From UBA952 sp042094515 (GTDB taxonomy: Bacteria > Bacteroidota > Bacteroidia > Flavobacteriales_D > Crocinitomicaceae), in assembly GCA_042094515.1 (NCBI GenBank), contig JBELDA010000003.1, positions 1 to 64,000 of the forward strand: a stretch of DNA of 64,000 nucleotides. Direction: 5' to 3'. A program made the position numbers and the translations under genes. This document shows, in pieces, positions 36,896-45,546 of this stretch (within the stretch, counting starts at the first letter, position 1; each line of letters opens with the position of its first letter). The notes beneath the pieces are model-generated. The model was not told the origin of the DNA. It did no database searches and was given only the letters and a program-made list of their open reading frames with translations.

Positions 36896-37105
36896 TTACT
36901 TTGTCTCTATCTTCTCGTTCTCTTCCGAGCTGTCCTCATTTACTACTTCTTCTGCTTTAGAAGCATCCTTAAATTCTTTAACTCCTTTTCCAAGGCCTTT
37001 CATTAATTCTGGAATTTTTCTTCCTCCGAAAAACAGCAATACTATAACTAAAATAATTATGATCTCCGTTGGACCAAACCAACCTGCCTGATTTATATTT
37101 TCCAT
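36896..37105 (-). CDS. tatA: Twin-arginine translocase subunit TatA
   Basis: 69 residues. One N-terminal transmembrane helix (about 10-27), the conserved FGxxKxPEL hinge as FGGRKIPELMKGLGKGVKEFKDA, and an acidic tail. Forms the pore of the Tat pathway, which exports the ActB subunit encoded at 49480-52337, whose N-terminus carries a twin-arginine signal. A 12-base palindrome ATTGATATCAAT (37111-37122) lies just upstream of the ATG. Confidence 0.95.
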   Translation of the reverse strand: MENINQAGWFGPTEIIIILVIVLLFFGGRKIPELMKGLGKGVKEFKDASKAEEVVNEDSSEENEKIETK

Positions 37106-37158
37106 ATTATATTGATATCAATGTAAATTTATTTAATCTAAATAGTGTAAAAAAACTA

Positions 37159-39786
37159 TTAAAGCTTTCTTGCCACTTCCACTTCTTCGTAAGCTTCAAT
37201 AATATCTCCTACTTCAATATCATTGTACTTATCTATGTTCAATCCGCACTCATAGTTGTTTTTCACTTCCTTAACATCATCCTTGAATCTTTTTAATGAT
37301 CCAAGCTCGCCAGTATGGACAACAATTCCGTCTCTAATGATTCTAATCTTAGAAGATCTTTTTATAGTTCCTTCCAGCACAAAACAACCTGCTATAGTAC
37401 CGACCTTTGTAATGTCAAAGGCTTCTCGAATCTCTGCCGAACCAACAACTTTTTCTTCAATATCAGGAGACAGCATCCCTTCCATGGCCGCTTTGATTTC
37501 TTCAATCGCTTTATAAATAATAGAATAGAGTCTAATGTCTATTTGTTCATTATCTGCAAGCTTTCTTGCACCAACTGTCGGTCTTACCTGAAACCCTAAT
37601 ATAATAGCATCGGACGCAGAAGCAAGGTTCACATCCGCTTCAGATATCGCTCCAACGCCTTTGTGAATAATATTTACCTGAATTTCTTGAGTAGATAAGT
37701 TCAATAATGCATCTGATAGAGCCTCAATAGAACCATCAACATCTCCTTTAATTATTAAGTTTAGCTCTTTGAAATCTCCAATTGCCAATCGTCTACCAAT
37801 TTCATCAAGAGTAATATGTTTCGTTGTTCTTAGCCCCTGCTCTCTGTATAGCTGTTCTCTCTTAGTAGCAATAGACTTCGCTTCTTTTTCATCAAGCATT
37901 ACATTGAAATTGTCACCTGCACTTGGCGCACCGTTTATTCCAAGAACTGAAATCGCTTGTGATGGACCAGCTTCCTTCATAGAAGCTCCCTTTTCATCAT
38001 GCATCGCACGAACTCTACCATAGTGACGACCAACCAGTAATACATCTCCAATTTTCAAGGTTCCTGCCTGCACCAGCATATTCGTTACATAACCCTTACC
38101 TTTATCAAGAGAGGCCTCAATAACAGTACCTACTGCAGGTTTATTTGGGTTCGCTTTTAGATCGAGAAGCTCTGCTTCAAGTAATACTTTTTCAAGTAAT
38201 TCTTCAATATTCAAATTCTGTTTTGCCGAAATCTCTTGACATTGGAATTTTCCACCCCAATCTTCAACCAAAATATTCATTCCAGAAAGCTGTTCTTTAA
38301 TCTTATCAGCATTAGATCCTGGTTTATCTATTTTATTTATGGCAAAAACCATAGGTACATTTGCAGCTTGCGCATGCGAAATAGCTTCTTTTGTTTGAGG
38401 CATTACATCATCATCTGCCGCGACTATAATAATAGCAACATCAGTTACCTGAGCACCCCTTGCACGCATGGCTGTAAATGCTTCGTGACCTGGAGTATCT
38501 AAAAATGTTAATTTCTTTCCGTCTTTTAAAGAAAGTGAATAGGCTCCTATATGCTGGGTTATTCCTCCGGCTTCACCATCAATTACATTGGCATTTCTAA
38601 TTCTATCAAGTAAAGAAGTCTTACCGTGATCCACGTGACCCATAACAGTAATAATCGGAGGTCTATCTATAAGGTCCTCCTCTGAATCTTCAACTACAGG
38701 TATGGCTTCTTGAACTTCAGCACTTACGAACTGTGTTTCATATCCAAATTCTTCCGCTACAATTTGAATAGTTTCTGCATCTAATCTTTGATTGATTGAA
38801 GCAAAAATACCCAATGACATACAAACCGATATAACTTGTGTAGGCTGAATACTCATCATCGATGCCAATTCAGAAACAGTAACAAACTCAGTCAGCTTCA
38901 AGATTTTTTCTTCAAGCTCAGCCATTTCCATTTCTTCCTGGCGTTTTTGAGCCACACTTTCTCTCTTTTGTCTTCTGTTTTTGGCAGCTTTTGACTTCCC
39001 TCCCTTATTCGATAATCGAGCTAAGGTTTCCTTAATCTCTTTTTGAATATCCTGCTCTGAAATTTCAGGTTTATCCGTTTTGGGATTCTTAAATTTATTT
39101 CCGGCTCCTTTATTTCCAGTAGAAGGTACTTCTACCTTTTTAATTCTTTTTCTCTTTCTTTTATTTAAATTTTCTGGTCTAGAACTTCCCGCAGGTGATT
39201 TTGGTTTTTCAACTGGCAAGTCAATTTTACCCAATACAGTTGGTCCAGAAATCTTCTTTCTTTCAATCTTTATGGTCTCAATCTGGCTACTTGGTGCCTC
39301 ACTCGCAGGTTTCTCTTTTTTCTCTTCAGATTTTTTCAGCTCTTCAGCTGGTTTTTCAGCTGGTTTTTCTTCTGTTTTCTTCTCTGGTTTGGATTTTTGA
39401 TTTAAGGCATCAAGGTCAATTTTTCCAACAACTTTCACATCCTTTTCAGGCACCTTAACGGATGGTACATCCTCTGGCGCTGCAGGTTTAGAATCGTTAG
39501 AAACCACCTCTGCCTCTTCTTTTGGAGCTTCTTCGAGCTCCTTAGAATCTTCGATAGACAAAGACTCTCTCTTTTCTCTATGACTTAAAACTCCTTTTGA
39601 CTTTTCTTTAAGATCTTGATCCGCAGCAAACTCATCACACAACAGCGAATAATTCTCTGGTGTTAATTTGGTATTCGGATTCTTATCAATCTCAATACCT
39701 TTTGAGCTCAAAAATTCAACAAGGTTTTCTAGACCCACATTGAGTTCTCCTGCTGCTTTTCCTAATCTTATTGGTCTACCTCCCAT
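37159..39786 (-). CDS. infB: Translation initiation factor IF-2
   Basis: 875 residues. N-terminal helical motif GRPIRLGKAAGELNVGLENLVEFL, then a low-complexity K/E/P-rich linker to about 300. The GTPase domain has G1 GHVDHGKT (383-390), G3 DTPGHEAFTAMRARGA and G4 NKID, followed by domains II-IV. It positions initiator tRNA on the ribosome. It is third in rimP-nusA-infB. A 12-base tandem repeat in the linker (39340-39372) encodes EKPAEKPAE. Confidence 0.98.
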   Translation of the reverse strand: MGGRPIRLGKAAGELNVGLENLVEFLSSKGIEIDKNPNTKLTPENYSLLCDEFAADQDLKEKSKGVLSHREKRESLSIEDSKELEEAPKEEAEVVSNDSKPAAPEDVPSVKVPEKDVKVVGKIDLDALNQKSKPEKKTEEKPAEKPAEELKKSEEKKEKPASEAPSSQIETIKIERKKISGPTVLGKIDLPVEKPKSPAGSSRPENLNKRKRKRIKKVEVPSTGNKGAGNKFKNPKTDKPEISEQDIQKEIKETLARLSNKGGKSKAAKNRRQKRESVAQKRQEEMEMAELEEKILKLTEFVTVSELASMMSIQPTQVISVCMSLGIFASINQRLDAETIQIVAEEFGYETQFVSAEVQEAIPVVEDSEEDLIDRPPIITVMGHVDHGKTSLLDRIRNANVIDGEAGGITQHIGAYSLSLKDGKKLTFLDTPGHEAFTAMRARGAQVTDVAIIIVAADDDVMPQTKEAISHAQAANVPMVFAINKIDKPGSNADKIKEQLSGMNILVEDWGGKFQCQEISAKQNLNIEELLEKVLLEAELLDLKANPNKPAVGTVIEASLDKGKGYVTNMLVQAGTLKIGDVLLVGRHYGRVRAMHDEKGASMKEAGPSQAISVLGINGAPSAGDNFNVMLDEKEAKSIATKREQLYREQGLRTTKHITLDEIGRRLAIGDFKELNLIIKGDVDGSIEALSDALLNLSTQEIQVNIIHKGVGAISEADVNLASASDAIILGFQVRPTVGARKLADNEQIDIRLYSIIYKAIEEIKAAMEGMLSPDIEEKVVGSAEIREAFDITKVGTIAGCFVLEGTIKRSSKIRIIRDGIVVHTGELGSLKRFKDDVKEVKNNYECGLNIDKYNDIEVGDIIEAYEEVEVARKL

Positions 39787-39821
39787 AATTTAATCAACGA
39801 ATTTAACTATGATTATCAAAT

Positions 39822-41057
39822 TTATTCAAATTCTGCTTTCAAAATACGAAATACTTCTTCAATCGTCTCTTTTTCTAGATCCGTACGCTGTGTAAGGTCT
39901 TCAATACTGATCTCGAGAACTGATTTTGCTGTGTCACACCCTATGGCTTTCAGCTCATCTATAATCCAACCATCTATTTCATCTGCGAATTCCTCTAAAT
40001 CAACATCCTCAATATCAACTTCACCGTCTCTGTAGACATCAATTTCATACCCACTAAGCTTTCCAGCAAGTTTAATGTTATTACCTCCTCGTCCAATTGC
40101 CAACGAAACCTGATCTGGTTTTAAATATACTTTCACTCTGCTTTCCTCTTCTATAATTTCCATTGAGGTTACTTTCGCGGGAGACAACGATCTTTGTATC
40201 AAAAGCTGATTATTCGTAGTATAATTGATTACATCGATATTTTCATTTCTAAGTTCTCTTACGATACCGTGGATTCTGGAACCCTTCATACCTACACAAG
40301 CTCCAACAGGGTCAATTCTGTCGTCATAGGATTCAACAGCAACTTTTGCTCTCTCACCTGGCTCTCTTACAATTTTCTTAATTGTAATTAGTCCATCAAA
40401 TACCTCTGGTACCTCAAGCTCAAACAATCGCTCTAAAAATTCCGGTGCCGTACGCGATAAGATAATTACTGGAGTACTGTTTCGCATATCCACTTTTGCT
40501 ACAACCGCACGAACTGTTTCTCCTTTCTTAAAGAAATCAGATGGGATTTGTTCAGACTTAGGAAGGATAAGTTCATTATTATCGTCATCCATAACGAGTA
40601 TTTCTTTTTTCCAAACTTGATATACTTCTCCAGTTATGATTTCTCCAACACGTTCTTTGTATTTTTTATAAATATGATCTTTTTCAAGCTCTAATATTCT
40701 AGATATTAAATTTTGTCTTAAAGAAAGAACATTTCTTCTCCCAAAATCAGCAAAACGGAATTCTTCTGTTACCTCTTCACCAATTTCAAAATCAGGTTCA
40801 ATTTTAATGGCATCAGAGTAAGCTATCTCAGTGTTTGGATCTTCTACCTCTCCATCATCAACAATCTCTTTATTCAAGAAAATCTGAACATCACCTTTGT
40901 CTATATTAACAATGATGTCAATATGTTCATCGGTATTAAACTTTCTTTTGAACATGGCCCTAAACACATCCTCGAGAATATGCTGCATGGTCTGCTTATC
41001 TATGTTTTTAAGCTCTTTAAATTCTGAAAACGAATCAACTAATTCAATACTATTCAT
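39822..41057 (-). CDS. nusA: Transcription termination/antitermination factor NusA
   Basis: 411 residues: N-terminal RNA-polymerase-binding domain, S1 domain (about 130-200, GEIITGEVYQVWKKEILV), KH1 and KH2 (VDPVGACVGMKGSRI..., PDQVSLAIGRGGNNIKLA), and a short C-terminal helical segment in place of the acidic repeats of enterobacterial NusA. It modulates pausing and termination, and in E. coli controls this same operon. A terminator-like hairpin lies in the operon leader. Confidence 0.97.
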   Translation of the reverse strand: MNSIELVDSFSEFKELKNIDKQTMQHILEDVFRAMFKRKFNTDEHIDIIVNIDKGDVQIFLNKEIVDDGEVEDPNTEIAYSDAIKIEPDFEIGEEVTEEFRFADFGRRNVLSLRQNLISRILELEKDHIYKKYKERVGEIITGEVYQVWKKEILVMDDDNNELILPKSEQIPSDFFKKGETVRAVVAKVDMRNSTPVIILSRTAPEFLERLFELEVPEVFDGLITIKKIVREPGERAKVAVESYDDRIDPVGACVGMKGSRIHGIVRELRNENIDVINYTTNNQLLIQRSLSPAKVTSMEIIEEESRVKVYLKPDQVSLAIGRGGNNIKLAGKLSGYEIDVYRDGEVDIEDVDLEEFADEIDGWIIDELKAIGCDTAKSVLEISIEDLTQRTDLEKETIEEVFRILKAEFE

Positions 41058-41063
41058 AAATTA

Positions 41064-41540
41064 TTATTTAAACGATACTACAATTTTTGTTTCTTTTATT
41101 TGATCGAAGTCAAATTGAAATTCTTCTTCAACTACTTCTTTCTTTTTTCTTCCCTCAATCCGCTTTTTCTCCGAACGGATTAATGTAATTCCTTTATCAT
41201 CAACATTGGAGAGTCGTCCCTCCAATTTTCCAGATTCAATAGACTTCACCTGTATCATACGTCCAATATTTTTCTTGTATTGGTTGATATGACGAAATGG
41301 TTTATCTAAACCAGCAGATGAAACATGCAACTCAAAGTCCTCTTTTTCTCTGTCCAAATTATGCTCAATATTGCGTGAAATAGAAACACATTCATCAACA
41401 GTAACATTCCCATCCACTTTATCAATTTCTACTCGAATCACATTTTTTGCTGAGATAGACAATTCCACAACATAAAGATCCTTTTCTAAATCTCTAATCC
41501 GCTCATCAATAAGAGCTGTGATATTTTCTTTTGAAATCAT
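41064..41540 (-). CDS. rimP: Ribosome maturation factor RimP
   Basis: 158 residues. Binds the 30S subunit during assembly. The family pattern VDKVDGNVTVDECVSISRNIEHNLDRE and SSAGLDKPFRHINQYKKNIGR is clear, with a C-terminal Sm-like domain. It heads the conserved rimP-nusA-infB operon; nusA follows after 6 bases. The leader contains the hairpin at 41558-41583. Confidence 0.95.
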   Translation of the reverse strand: MISKENITALIDERIRDLEKDLYVVELSISAKNVIRVEIDKVDGNVTVDECVSISRNIEHNLDREKEDFELHVSSAGLDKPFRHINQYKKNIGRMIQVKSIESGKLEGRLSNVDDKGITLIRSEKKRIEGRKKKEVVEEEFQFDFDQIKETKIVVSFK

Positions 41541-41553
41541 GTTATTTTAGGAC

Positions 41554-41583
41554 AATAAAAGAGGGGACTTTCGTCCCCTCTTT
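41554..41583 (-). terminator. Terminator-like hairpin in the rimP-nusA-infB leader (possible attenuator)
   Basis: On the minus-strand RNA, AAAGAGGGGAC pairs with GUCCCCUCUUU around a GAAA tetraloop: 11 bp with seven G-C pairs, followed by U-A-UU. It ends 17 bases before the rimP ATG, between divergent genes, so no upstream gene on the minus strand needs a terminator here. The GNRA loop forms only on this strand, which favours a role in the leader. A U-rich stretch on the other strand makes plus-strand termination possible too. Confidence 0.65.
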
Positions 41584-41608
41584 CTTTAATCTTATGTATT
41601 TATGCCTA

Positions 41609-41616
41609 CAAAGATA
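41609..41616 (-). promoter_or_regulatory. -7 element of the rimP-nusA-infB promoter
   Basis: TATCTTTG on the minus strand is an exact TAnnTTTG match. No TTG was found 17-23 bases upstream. The start would be near 41603, about 20 bases before the leader hairpin. Confidence 0.4.
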
Positions 41617-41662
41617 TACAATTATTCAAAATAAAAAAGAAAATTAGCTTTACTTTTATAAT

Positions 41663-42241
41663 ATGCTAGTTGAAATTGAAGATAAAATAGTATCCACAGA
41701 GCTCTTTTCTGAACAATTCGTTTGTGATTTAAATAAGTGCAAAGGAGCCTGCTGTGTCAAAGGAAATGGAGGAGCTCCGCTCACTGACAAAGAAGCAGAA
41801 CTGATTTCAAATAACTTAGATAAAATTAAGCCTCACATGAGCAGCTCTGGTATTGAAACCGTTGAACGAGAAGGTGTTTTTTACTTAGACGAAGATGATG
41901 TGCCAGCAACAAACCTCATTCACAAAAAAGAATGCTGCTTTGTGTATTTTGATACAGCCAATACAGCCAAATGCTCCATAGAAACCGCATACAAAGCAGG
42001 GAAAATAGACTTTAACAAGCCTCAATCCTGTCACCTGTATCCCATTCGAACGAAAGACTTCAATGAATTTACTGCACTAAATTATGAGGTCTGGGATATC
42101 TGTTCGCCAGCTTGTAGTTTAGGTGAGTCGTTAAAAGTTCCTGTATACAAGTTTCTTAAGGAACCCATTATAAGGGTCTTTGGTGAAACATTCTTTGAAG
42201 AACTTTCGAAGGTAGATAAAGAATTACAGAAAGGGCAGTAA
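41663..42241 (+). CDS. DUF3109-family cysteine-rich protein
   Basis: 192 residues. Cysteines C21, C26, C30 and C31 in CDLNKCKGACC, then KECC, AKCSIE, SCHLYP and CSPAC, a pattern shared with YkgJ-like proteins thought to bind a metal or FeS cluster. Matches the Bacteroidota DUF3109 family. No signal peptide, so probably cytoplasmic. Its stop abuts that of the convergent ctaD with no spacer. Function unknown. Confidence 0.82.
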   Translation: MLVEIEDKIVSTELFSEQFVCDLNKCKGACCVKGNGGAPLTDKEAELISNNLDKIKPHMSSSGIETVEREGVFYLDEDDVPATNLIHKKECCFVYFDTANTAKCSIETAYKAGKIDFNKPQSCHLYPIRTKDFNEFTALNYEVWDICSPACSLGESLKVPVYKFLKEPIIRVFGETFFEELSKVDKELQKGQ

Positions 42242-44113
42242 TTAATGCTCCTCTTCACCTTTTTTAAGCGGTACCGTTTGAGGTATAAAATCCTCATCAG
42301 CTCCTGGCTTTGAATAATCATATGGCCACCTGTGAACAGTAGGTAGCTCTCCAGGCCAATTCCCGTGAATGTGCTCTACAGGAGTTGTCCATTCCAGTGT
42401 ATTTGATCTCCACGGATTCTGGGGAGCCTTAGGCCCTCGGAATATACTGTAGAAGAAATTGAACAAGAATAAAATCTGACCAATTGCCGCGAAAATAGCG
42501 AAGAAAGTAACGATGCCATTGAGGTCCATAATCATGTCATACGCGCCTTGATCAAATTCTTGATACACAGTGTAATCATAATATCTTCTTGGGGCTCCTG
42601 CCAAACCAACGAAATGCATCGGAAAAAACACCCCATAGGCTCCGATAATTGTGATCCAAAAATGAACAAAACCAAGCCTCATATTCATCATTCTTCCAAA
42701 CATTTTTGGGAACCAATGGTAAACCCCTCCAAACATTCCAAATACTGCAGACATCCCCATAACAATATGGAAATGTGCTACTACGAAGTAGGTATCATGT
42801 ATCGCTATATCAAGAGCTGAATCAGCCAAGATGATTCCAGTAACTCCTCCAGTAATAAAAGTTGAAACAAGACCAATCGCAAACATCATTGCAGGTGTAA
42901 GAACCAAGGATCCTTTCCAAAGTGTAGTCAGGTAGTTAAATACCTTAACAGCTGAAGGAATCGCAATCAAAAGAGTCGTAAAGACAAATACCGAACCAAG
43001 GAACGGATTCATCCCTGTAACAAACATGTGATGCCCCCAAACAATAAAGGATAAGAAACCAATCGCTAAAATCGATCCAATCATCGCCTTGTAACCAAAT
43101 ATCGGTTTTCTAGAGTTTGTCGCTATAATTTCAGATGATAATCCTAACGCGGGTAAAAGAACAATATACACTTCAGGGTGCCCTAAAAACCAAAACAAAT
43201 GCTGATAAAGTAGGGGTGACCCACCATGATTTGCCAACATTTCTCCTTGAACAATTATATCCGATAGATAAAAGCTAGTACCAGCCATTCGGTCCATAAT
43301 CAGAAGTAATACCGCTGATAGAAGAACTGGGAAAGACAATACCCCAAGAATCGCCGTTACAAAAAAGGCCCAAATGGTTAAAGGCATTCTTGTCATTTTC
43401 ATTCCTTTTGTTCTCAAGTTGATAACGGTAACGATATAATTCAAAGAACCCAACAAAGAAGAAGCAATAAAAATGGCCATAGAAAACAACCATAAAGTCA
43501 TTCCTAAACCTGAACCTTGCTCAGCATTTGGCAATCCTGAAAGAGGAGGGTATATCGTCCAGCCTGACATCGCAGGGCCTGAACCATCCCATACGGTATG
43601 GTCCGGTAGTGCCGAAGAAGCATCACCTAGTTGAATTCCAAAGACCGCTCCATCAAAGACAAACAAAGACGCGAACATTAATATGGTCGATAGAAAGAAG
43701 AACCAATAAGACAACATGTTTAAGAATCCTGAGGCCATATCTCTGGCTCCCAACTGCAGTGGAATAAGTATGTTTGAGAAGGTGCCTGACAATCCCCCAG
43801 TCAATAAGAAAAAGACCATTATCGTACCATGTATTGTGACAAGTCCTAAATACATGTTTTCTTTCATAATGCCATCAGGAGCCCAATTGTCTCCTAAAAA
43901 AACATTCAAGAAAGTAGACTCCTCTCCTGGCCAAGCCAGCTGAATTCTAAAGAATATAGAAAGCATCATGGCTACAATTCCCATAAAAACTGCAGTCATT
44001 AAAAACTGCTTACCAATCATTTTGTGATCCTGACTGAAAATGTACTTTGATACAAATGATTCTTCGTGATGGTGTTCATCATGATGGTTGTTATCGTGTG
44101 CTACTGTTGACAT
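42242..44113 (-). CDS. ctaD: Cytochrome c oxidase subunit I (haem-copper, A1 type)
   Basis: 623 residues. Twelve or more membrane helices carrying haem a and the haem-CuB centre. GHPEVYIVLLPALG contains the proton-channel glutamate and the cross-linked His-Tyr pair of A1-type oxidases; IWGHHMFVTGMNP and FHIVMGMSAVFGMFGG are also typical. The N-terminus is His-rich (DNNHHDEHHHEE). It is last in the act-cta operon, 11 bases after ctaC. Subunits III and IV are not in the window. Confidence 0.97.
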   Translation of the reverse strand: MSTVAHDNNHHDEHHHEESFVSKYIFSQDHKMIGKQFLMTAVFMGIVAMMLSIFFRIQLAWPGEESTFLNVFLGDNWAPDGIMKENMYLGLVTIHGTIMVFFLLTGGLSGTFSNILIPLQLGARDMASGFLNMLSYWFFFLSTILMFASLFVFDGAVFGIQLGDASSALPDHTVWDGSGPAMSGWTIYPPLSGLPNAEQGSGLGMTLWLFSMAIFIASSLLGSLNYIVTVINLRTKGMKMTRMPLTIWAFFVTAILGVLSFPVLLSAVLLLIMDRMAGTSFYLSDIIVQGEMLANHGGSPLLYQHLFWFLGHPEVYIVLLPALGLSSEIIATNSRKPIFGYKAMIGSILAIGFLSFIVWGHHMFVTGMNPFLGSVFVFTTLLIAIPSAVKVFNYLTTLWKGSLVLTPAMMFAIGLVSTFITGGVTGIILADSALDIAIHDTYFVVAHFHIVMGMSAVFGMFGGVYHWFPKMFGRMMNMRLGFVHFWITIIGAYGVFFPMHFVGLAGAPRRYYDYTVYQEFDQGAYDMIMDLNGIVTFFAIFAAIGQILFLFNFFYSIFRGPKAPQNPWRSNTLEWTTPVEHIHGNWPGELPTVHRWPYDYSKPGADEDFIPQTVPLKKGEEEH

Positions 44114-44124
44114 CGTAGAATTTT

Positions 44125-45525
44125 TTAATTTTTAATTTCTGAATTTGCAGGAGCTTCACTTTCTTCACCTGCAGAATATGTATTCTTAAATGTGTTTTGT
44201 TGTTTGGATTTCTCCCAATTCTGATATTCCTTTTTAGGTAATACCACAACGATCATTTTCATCTTGTAGTGAGCTGTTCCACAAATTTTATTACACATGA
44301 GAATAAAATTGAATTTAGAATCAGCTTTCTTTTTACGCATCTCTTCAGTCGTTAACGAAGGGGTGAATTTAAATCTTGTAGGCATTCCTGGAACGACATT
44401 CATCTGAGCTCTAAAATGGGGCATATATGCAGAGTGGATTACGTCCTTTGATCTGAAACTAAATTCATATTCAGTCCCTTTGCACAAGTATAAAGTATCG
44501 GTTTGAATGATGTCATCCCATGCGTAGTCATCATATTTTGAATCATGATTTTGTTGCATTTGAACAATTGACCTTAAGATTCTACCCTTTACAATGAGCT
44601 TTTCCTCAAGTCTGTCCATTATTTTCTGCGTCTCTGCATTTGGCTCAGGAATCTCAACTTCAACATGACCATTAAGACCTTTGGAATCAGCATAAATATG
44701 CTTAAACGACTCTTCAACTTCTACAAGGTTAAATTCATTTTCAACCGCCTCATTATATGCCTCTTCAATGTGACTTTTATATGAAGAAGAACGCAATAGC
44801 TTTCGGTAACCTGAATTCAAATGATCTAGTTGAGCTAATTTTAACTCATCCTCAAGTGATTTAATGGCTTTTTCTGTTTCAGCCCTTGCTGATTCGATGG
44901 TTTCAGTTGTCATCAGTGCCAATGGGTTGCTTCCTTCATTTGTAAGCTTGTAATCATATTTTCCTAGCTTTCCATTTGCGCCTGAATATCTTGCTGTCCA
45001 ATCAAATTGCTTAGCAAACAGTTCGATTCTTACCGATTTTTTTGTTGGTCCTGATGTAAGGTCATTCCATGATTGTAAACCAAGAATAATAATAACCGCT
45101 AAAACAATCGCTGGAACGACTGTCCAAATCGCTTCCAATTTATTGTTATGTGAATAATATGTCGCCTTTACTCCTGGCTTTCTTACATATTTGTAGGAAA
45201 AGAAAAACAAAAGAAAATTGGTGATAAAAAACACAATGATAATAATGATAAAATTCAAATTTAACAACCAGTCTGTTTCTACACCTTGTAAAGAAGCAGC
45301 TTCACCTCTACCCGTCCATCCGTAGGTTAGCATCAAATAAATAAACCCAAGGAATTGAAACATCATAAAGCCTAGCATCAATTTGGCATTTAAATGATTG
45401 TCACGATCATTGACGTCATGCTCTCCTTTCTTTTTTAATTTCGAGCTGAGCTCATAAACTCTAACAAGTTGAGCTAAAGCAATTACTCCGGTAACAAGGA
45501 CAATAAGAATTATTAATTTTTCCAT
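44125..45525 (-). CDS. ctaC: Cytochrome c oxidase subunit II with large helical insertion
   Basis: 466 residues. Transmembrane helices lie near 1-20, 48-68, 90-112 and 132-152, then the periplasmic CuA domain. CuA ligands are H364 (IHSAYMPHF), C411 and C415 (CNKIC), H419 and M422. Between FDWTARYSG (174-182) and the second part of the domain (from about 335) lies an insertion of about 140 residues, strongly charged and helical (ESARAETEKAIKSLEDELK). No haem motif, so it is not a caa3-type fusion. Confidence 0.95.
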   Translation of the reverse strand: MEKLIILIVLVTGVIALAQLVRVYELSSKLKKKGEHDVNDRDNHLNAKLMLGFMMFQFLGFIYLMLTYGWTGRGEAASLQGVETDWLLNLNFIIIIIVFFITNFLLFFFSYKYVRKPGVKATYYSHNNKLEAIWTVVPAIVLAVIIILGLQSWNDLTSGPTKKSVRIELFAKQFDWTARYSGANGKLGKYDYKLTNEGSNPLALMTTETIESARAETEKAIKSLEDELKLAQLDHLNSGYRKLLRSSSYKSHIEEAYNEAVENEFNLVEVEESFKHIYADSKGLNGHVEVEIPEPNAETQKIMDRLEEKLIVKGRILRSIVQMQQNHDSKYDDYAWDDIIQTDTLYLCKGTEYEFSFRSKDVIHSAYMPHFRAQMNVVPGMPTRFKFTPSLTTEEMRKKKADSKFNFILMCNKICGTAHYKMKMIVVVLPKKEYQNWEKSKQQNTFKNTYSAGEESEAPANSEIKN

Positions 45526-45546
45526 TTCTTTTTATCTACTGGTTCA

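Noticed and set aside
37111..37160. Terminator between infB and tatA
   Set aside because: Only a 6-bp A-T rich stem (AATAGT/ACTATT) overlapping the infB stop, plus a palindrome; tatA lies downstream on the same strand and readthrough cannot be excluded.
36668..39458. Several plus-strand open frames across gatA, tatA and infB
   Set aside because: Low-complexity composition follows from the K/E-rich codons of IF-2 read backwards; no start or motif supports them.
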